NCBI GenBank assembly: GCA_934502905.1
Contig: CAKSVK010000162.1
Location: 1 to 7,730, forward strand
Length of the DNA: 7,730 bases
DNA from: an uncultured Chitinophagaceae bacterium
GTDB taxonomy: Bacteria > Bacteroidota > Bacteroidia > Chitinophagales > Chitinophagaceae
Reading direction: 5' to 3'
The position numbers and the translations under genes were made by a program. Shown piece by piece: positions 6,269 to 7,730 of this stretch. The stretch's first letter is position 1; the number at the start of each line of letters is the position of its first letter. The notes beneath the pieces were generated by a model. The model was not told where the DNA came from. It did no database searches and saw nothing but the letters and a program-made list of their open reading frames with translations.

Positions 6269-6304
6269 GCCTCCCCCAGCCCCTCCAAAGGCGGGGAGAC
6301 CTAC
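6269..6304 (-). repeat. GC-rich REP-like palindromic element with GTAG foot
   Basis: On the minus strand a GTAG (6304-6301) is followed two bases later by a GC-rich imperfect palindrome. Two exclusive folds are visible: CTCCCC (6298-6293) with GGGGAG (6276-6271) around a 16-nt loop, or CCCCGCC (6296-6290) with GGAGGGG (6286-6280) around a TTT loop and one G-A mismatch. A GTAG-type tetranucleotide 5' of a GC-rich hairpin is the architecture of REP sequences handled by REP-associated tyrosine transposases (RAYT/TnpA-REP). I also recall closely similar CTCC/TTTGGAG palindromes scattered in Bacteroidota intergenic regions. No T-tract follows the hairpin on the minus strand, so it is not an intrinsic terminator for ispF. 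No transposase gene is nearby. Confidence 0.6.
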
Positions 6305-6460
6305 TCACAAAGCCCGCTTACGCGAATTGCCCCCGTTATCCGGTTCCTCACCATAAGTTCTAAATGGATAATTTTCGTTCCACTGCAGGAGAGAGACGGT
6401 ACTGTGGAATATTTCCAGGCTGTATATCTACCACATCAGTTATAGAACAAATCCAGGCTT
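6305..6460. other. Non-coding sequence between the two repeat blocks of the ispF-dut gap
   Basis: No gene or known RNA is evident. Two overlapping inverted repeats are visible: TTCCAC (6379-6384) with GTGGAA (6404-6409), and TGGAA (6405-6409) with TTCCA (6413-6417) around a 3-nt loop, so the same arm can pair in two ways. No convincing TAnnTTTG element is present here. The stretch probably carries spacer sequence and perhaps the dut leader. Confidence 0.4.
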
Positions 6461-6517
6461 CGCATTTTCACATCTCCACATTCTTTTCCCATTTTCAAAT
6501 TAGCCCATTTTCAAATT
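6461..6517 (-). repeat. TTTGAAAATG-type short tandem repeat array at the ispF 3' end
   Basis: On the minus strand AATTTGAAAATGGG occurs twice as exact 14-nt copies (6517-6504 and 6501-6488) separated by CT, a 16-nt period. Degenerate copies follow: a GAATGTGGAG segment near 6483-6474 and ATGTGAAAATGCG ending at 6461. The GAAAATG core appears three times (6512-6506, 6496-6490, 6469-6463). The first copy overlaps the ispF stop codon (6513-6511). Similar GAAAATG-rich strings are, in my recollection, common between genes in Chitinophaga-like genomes, which points to a dispersed repeat family of unknown function. Confidence 0.65.
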
Positions 6518-6990
6518 TTCTTCAGCAGCACTGTAGCATAAGCTACCAGTCCTTCTTCCCTTCCTGCAAATCCCATTTTTTCTGTAGTGGTTGCTTTGAT
6601 GGATACGTCATTGATCTCCAGTTGAAGCACCTCCGCAATTGTTTGACGCATCACGGGCACATAAGGCTTTATTTTGGGCTCTTCCAGGCAGAGGGTGGAA
6701 TCGATGTTCACAATACCATACCCTTCCTTTTGAATAAGCTCGTAACAACGTTTCAGCAGTATCTTGCTGTCTATATCTTTAAACTCTGCGGATGTATTAG
6801 GAAAATGAAAGCCGATATCTCCTAAAGCCAACGCTCCCAGCATGGCGTCGCAAATAGCATGCAACAGCACGTCTGCATCACTGTGTCCGACAGACCCTTT
6901 GTAATGTGGTATTTCAATACCGCCGATCCATAGTTTTCTGCCGGCAGCTAACTGGTGGAAGTCAATGCCGGAACCAATTCTGTAAGCCAT
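6511..6990 (-). CDS. ispF: 2-C-methyl-D-erythritol 2,4-cyclodiphosphate synthase
   Basis: The fifth MEP-pathway enzyme cyclises 4-diphosphocytidyl-methylerythritol 2-phosphate to MEcPP with loss of CMP, toward isoprenoids. From the ATG at 6990 it has 159 residues, the standard length. Visible: [11 protein letters not shown] at 4-14 with metal ligands Asp10 and His12; WIGGIEIP at 21-28; the family signature [17 protein letters not shown] at 33-49 with metal ligand His44; GDIGFHFPN at 57-65; and [15 protein letters not shown] at 133-147, with Thr and Glu contacting the cytidine diphosphate. The trimer binds zinc between subunits. An open frame extends to 7089 but reads through the PorV terminator, so the longer start is rejected. 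Its transcript must begin within the short stretch after that terminator or arise by readthrough; TATATTGC near 7005 is one base off the -7 consensus. No ispD is nearby. Its stop codon lies inside a short repeat array. Confidence 0.96.
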   Translation of the reverse strand: MAYRIGSGIDFHQLAAGRKLWIGGIEIPHYKGSVGHSDADVLLHAICDAMLGALALGDIGFHFPNTSAEFKDIDSKILLKRCYELIQKEGYGIVNIDSTLCLEEPKIKPYVPVMRQTIAEVLQLEINDVSIKATTTEKMGFAGREEGLVAYATVLLKKI

Positions 6991-7000
6991 TTTTCGTGCA

Positions 7001-7035
7001 ATATAAAACAAAACCCAACAGCCGCTGCCGTTGGG
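7001..7035 (-). terminator. Intrinsic terminator of the PorV-like gene
   Basis: On the minus strand a 9-bp stem (CCCAACGGC with GCTGTTGGG, one G-T pair) closes a 4-nt AGCG loop at 7035-7014. It is followed by the T-rich tract TTTTGTTTTATAT at 7013-7001. It begins 28 bp after the PorV-like stop at 7064 and ends 10 bp before the ispF ATG. The arrangement is a textbook Rho-independent terminator and separates ispF from porV transcription. Confidence 0.88.
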
Positions 7036-7063
7036 TCTATTTATGAATTTATTTACCGGTCTG

Positions 7064-7730
7064 TTAATAAGAAAGGGAACTATTGCCACCGCCTTCTGTG
7101 TCGCCGCCCAGGTTGAACAACAGGCTGAAGCGAAGGGTGTTGGAAAGCGGGTTTCTGTTTACACCGCTGCCGGAAGGCATCAGGTAAGAAAAATTGATAC
7201 CAAATACATTGTAGTTGATACCCACGCCCATAGTAAAGAAACTTCTTTTACCCATAGACCTGGAATCGCCGTAATAACCGCCCCTTAAGGAAAACTGATC
7301 GTTATATACATACTCCACACCGGCAGAATAAGCCAGCGCATCATTACCAAACGATTTCATCCAGCCGTTTACCACGCCGCTGCTGTTATACTTGTCAAAA
7401 TCTTCCTGTGTTGCATTCTCTCCCGGGGGAGCCGGCACCAGCAGCTTATTGAACTCACCGTTCAAAGACACTTTATGCACCTCGTTCGATACCCAGGTAT
7501 GCCCCACGCCAATACCCAGGTTGGCAGGGATAAAGTTACGCTGTGTTGCATCTGAAGTATAACCGATCTTGGATCCGAGATTGCTGAAAGCAGCGCCTAT
7601 GCTCCAACCCTGTCCTTCTTCGTTGGCGCCGTTGTAGTAAACACCCAAATCGCCGGATACAGCCGTACCGGGCTTATAGGCCGAACCACTGGTGGGAGCG
7701 CCTGCAGCCAGGTTTGAGTGGATATAACGC
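7064..7730 (-). CDS. porV: PorV-like type IX secretion outer-membrane protein, C-terminal part (start outside the window)
   Basis: The frame is open from the window edge to the TAA at 7064, giving 221 residues. The sequence shows an outer-membrane beta-barrel pattern: alternating hydrophobic strands separated by polar turns, for example [74 protein letters not shown] and [13 protein letters not shown] close to the C-terminus. [10 protein letters not shown] and the [21 protein letters not shown] phrases match PorV (LptO) of the FadL-like superfamily. PorV shuttles T9SS cargo, recognising C-terminal signal domains and delivering them to the PorU sortase attachment complex. A long polar loop ([18 protein letters not shown]) sits before the [12 protein letters not shown] strand. 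The tail ends in a Gly/Ser-rich stretch. A terminator follows directly, so this is the last gene of its transcript. PorV is the best fit; the closely related PorP/FadL-type proteins are less likely. Confidence 0.85.
   Translation of the reverse strand, partial: RYIHSNLAAGAPTSGSAYKPGTAVSGDLGVYYNGANEEGQGWSIGAAFSNLGSKIGYTSDATQRNFIPANLGIGVGHTWVSNEVHKVSLNGEFNKLLVPAPPGENATQEDFDKYNSSGVVNGWMKSFGNDALAYSAGVEYVYNDQFSLRGGYYGDSRSMGKRSFFTMGVGINYNVFGINFSYLMPSGSGVNRNPLSNTLRFSLLFNLGGDTEGGGNSSLSY

Noticed and set aside
6247..6288. Longer dUTPase starting at TTG 6288
   Set aside because: The extra residues are encoded by the REP-like repeat and are not part of the family.
6261..6298. Rho-independent terminator at the GC-rich hairpin before dut
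   Set aside because: The T-run lies on the wrong side (before the hairpin on the plus strand; A-run after it on the minus strand).
6461..6517. CRISPR-like array
   Set aside because: Repeat units are 14 nt with a 2-nt gap and degenerate copies; there are no unique spacers and no cas genes.
6991..7089. Longer IspF starting upstream
   Set aside because: It would read through the PorV terminator and into the end of the PorV gene; the ATG at 6990 matches the family N-terminus.

Overview
The window looks like core chromosome from a Bacteroidota species, most likely of the Chitinophaga/Chitinophagaceae type. The evidence is a PorV-type type IX secretion protein, a DUF4292 lipoprotein, a Bacteroidota-style dUTPase and PDH E1 alpha, weak or absent Shine-Dalgarno sequences, TAnnTTTG-like promoter elements, and intergenic repeats of a style I associate with this phylum. 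The genus is inference. All nine genes lie on the minus strand, so transcription runs from high to low coordinates. I see no credible plus-strand gene, tRNA, rRNA, CRISPR array, insertion sequence or phage gene.

In transcription order: (1) the C-terminal 221 residues of a PorV-like outer-membrane protein, closed by a clear intrinsic terminator at 7001-7035; (2) ispF (MEP isoprenoid pathway); (3) a 264-bp gap with two repeat types, a TTTGAAAATG tandem repeat overlapping the ispF stop and a GC-rich REP-like hairpin with a GTAG foot just before dut; (4) dut, followed after 8 bp by a DUF4292 lipoprotein and after 81 bp by a coiled-coil EnvC-like protein whose LytM domain has lost its zinc ligands; (5) a 441-bp non-coding stretch rich in short hairpins; (6) pdhA (probable GTG start), a membrane-anchored TPR protein, ribH, an EVE-domain protein and the N-terminal 145 residues of an asparagine-synthase-related protein, with gaps of 54, 8, 20 and 32 bp, probably one transcript.

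Functionally this is mostly housekeeping: riboflavin, isoprenoid and nucleotide-pool metabolism and pyruvate oxidation. Mixed in are envelope functions: T9SS, an OM lipoprotein, a probable amidase activator, and a YfgM-like periplasmic TPR protein. I found no convincing undescribed multi-gene system. The items most worth a second look are the REP-like element, the TTTGAAAATG repeat array, the hairpin-rich gap upstream of pdhA, the catalytically dead LytM protein beside DUF4292, and the asparagine-synthase-like protein lacking the usual N-terminal cysteine.
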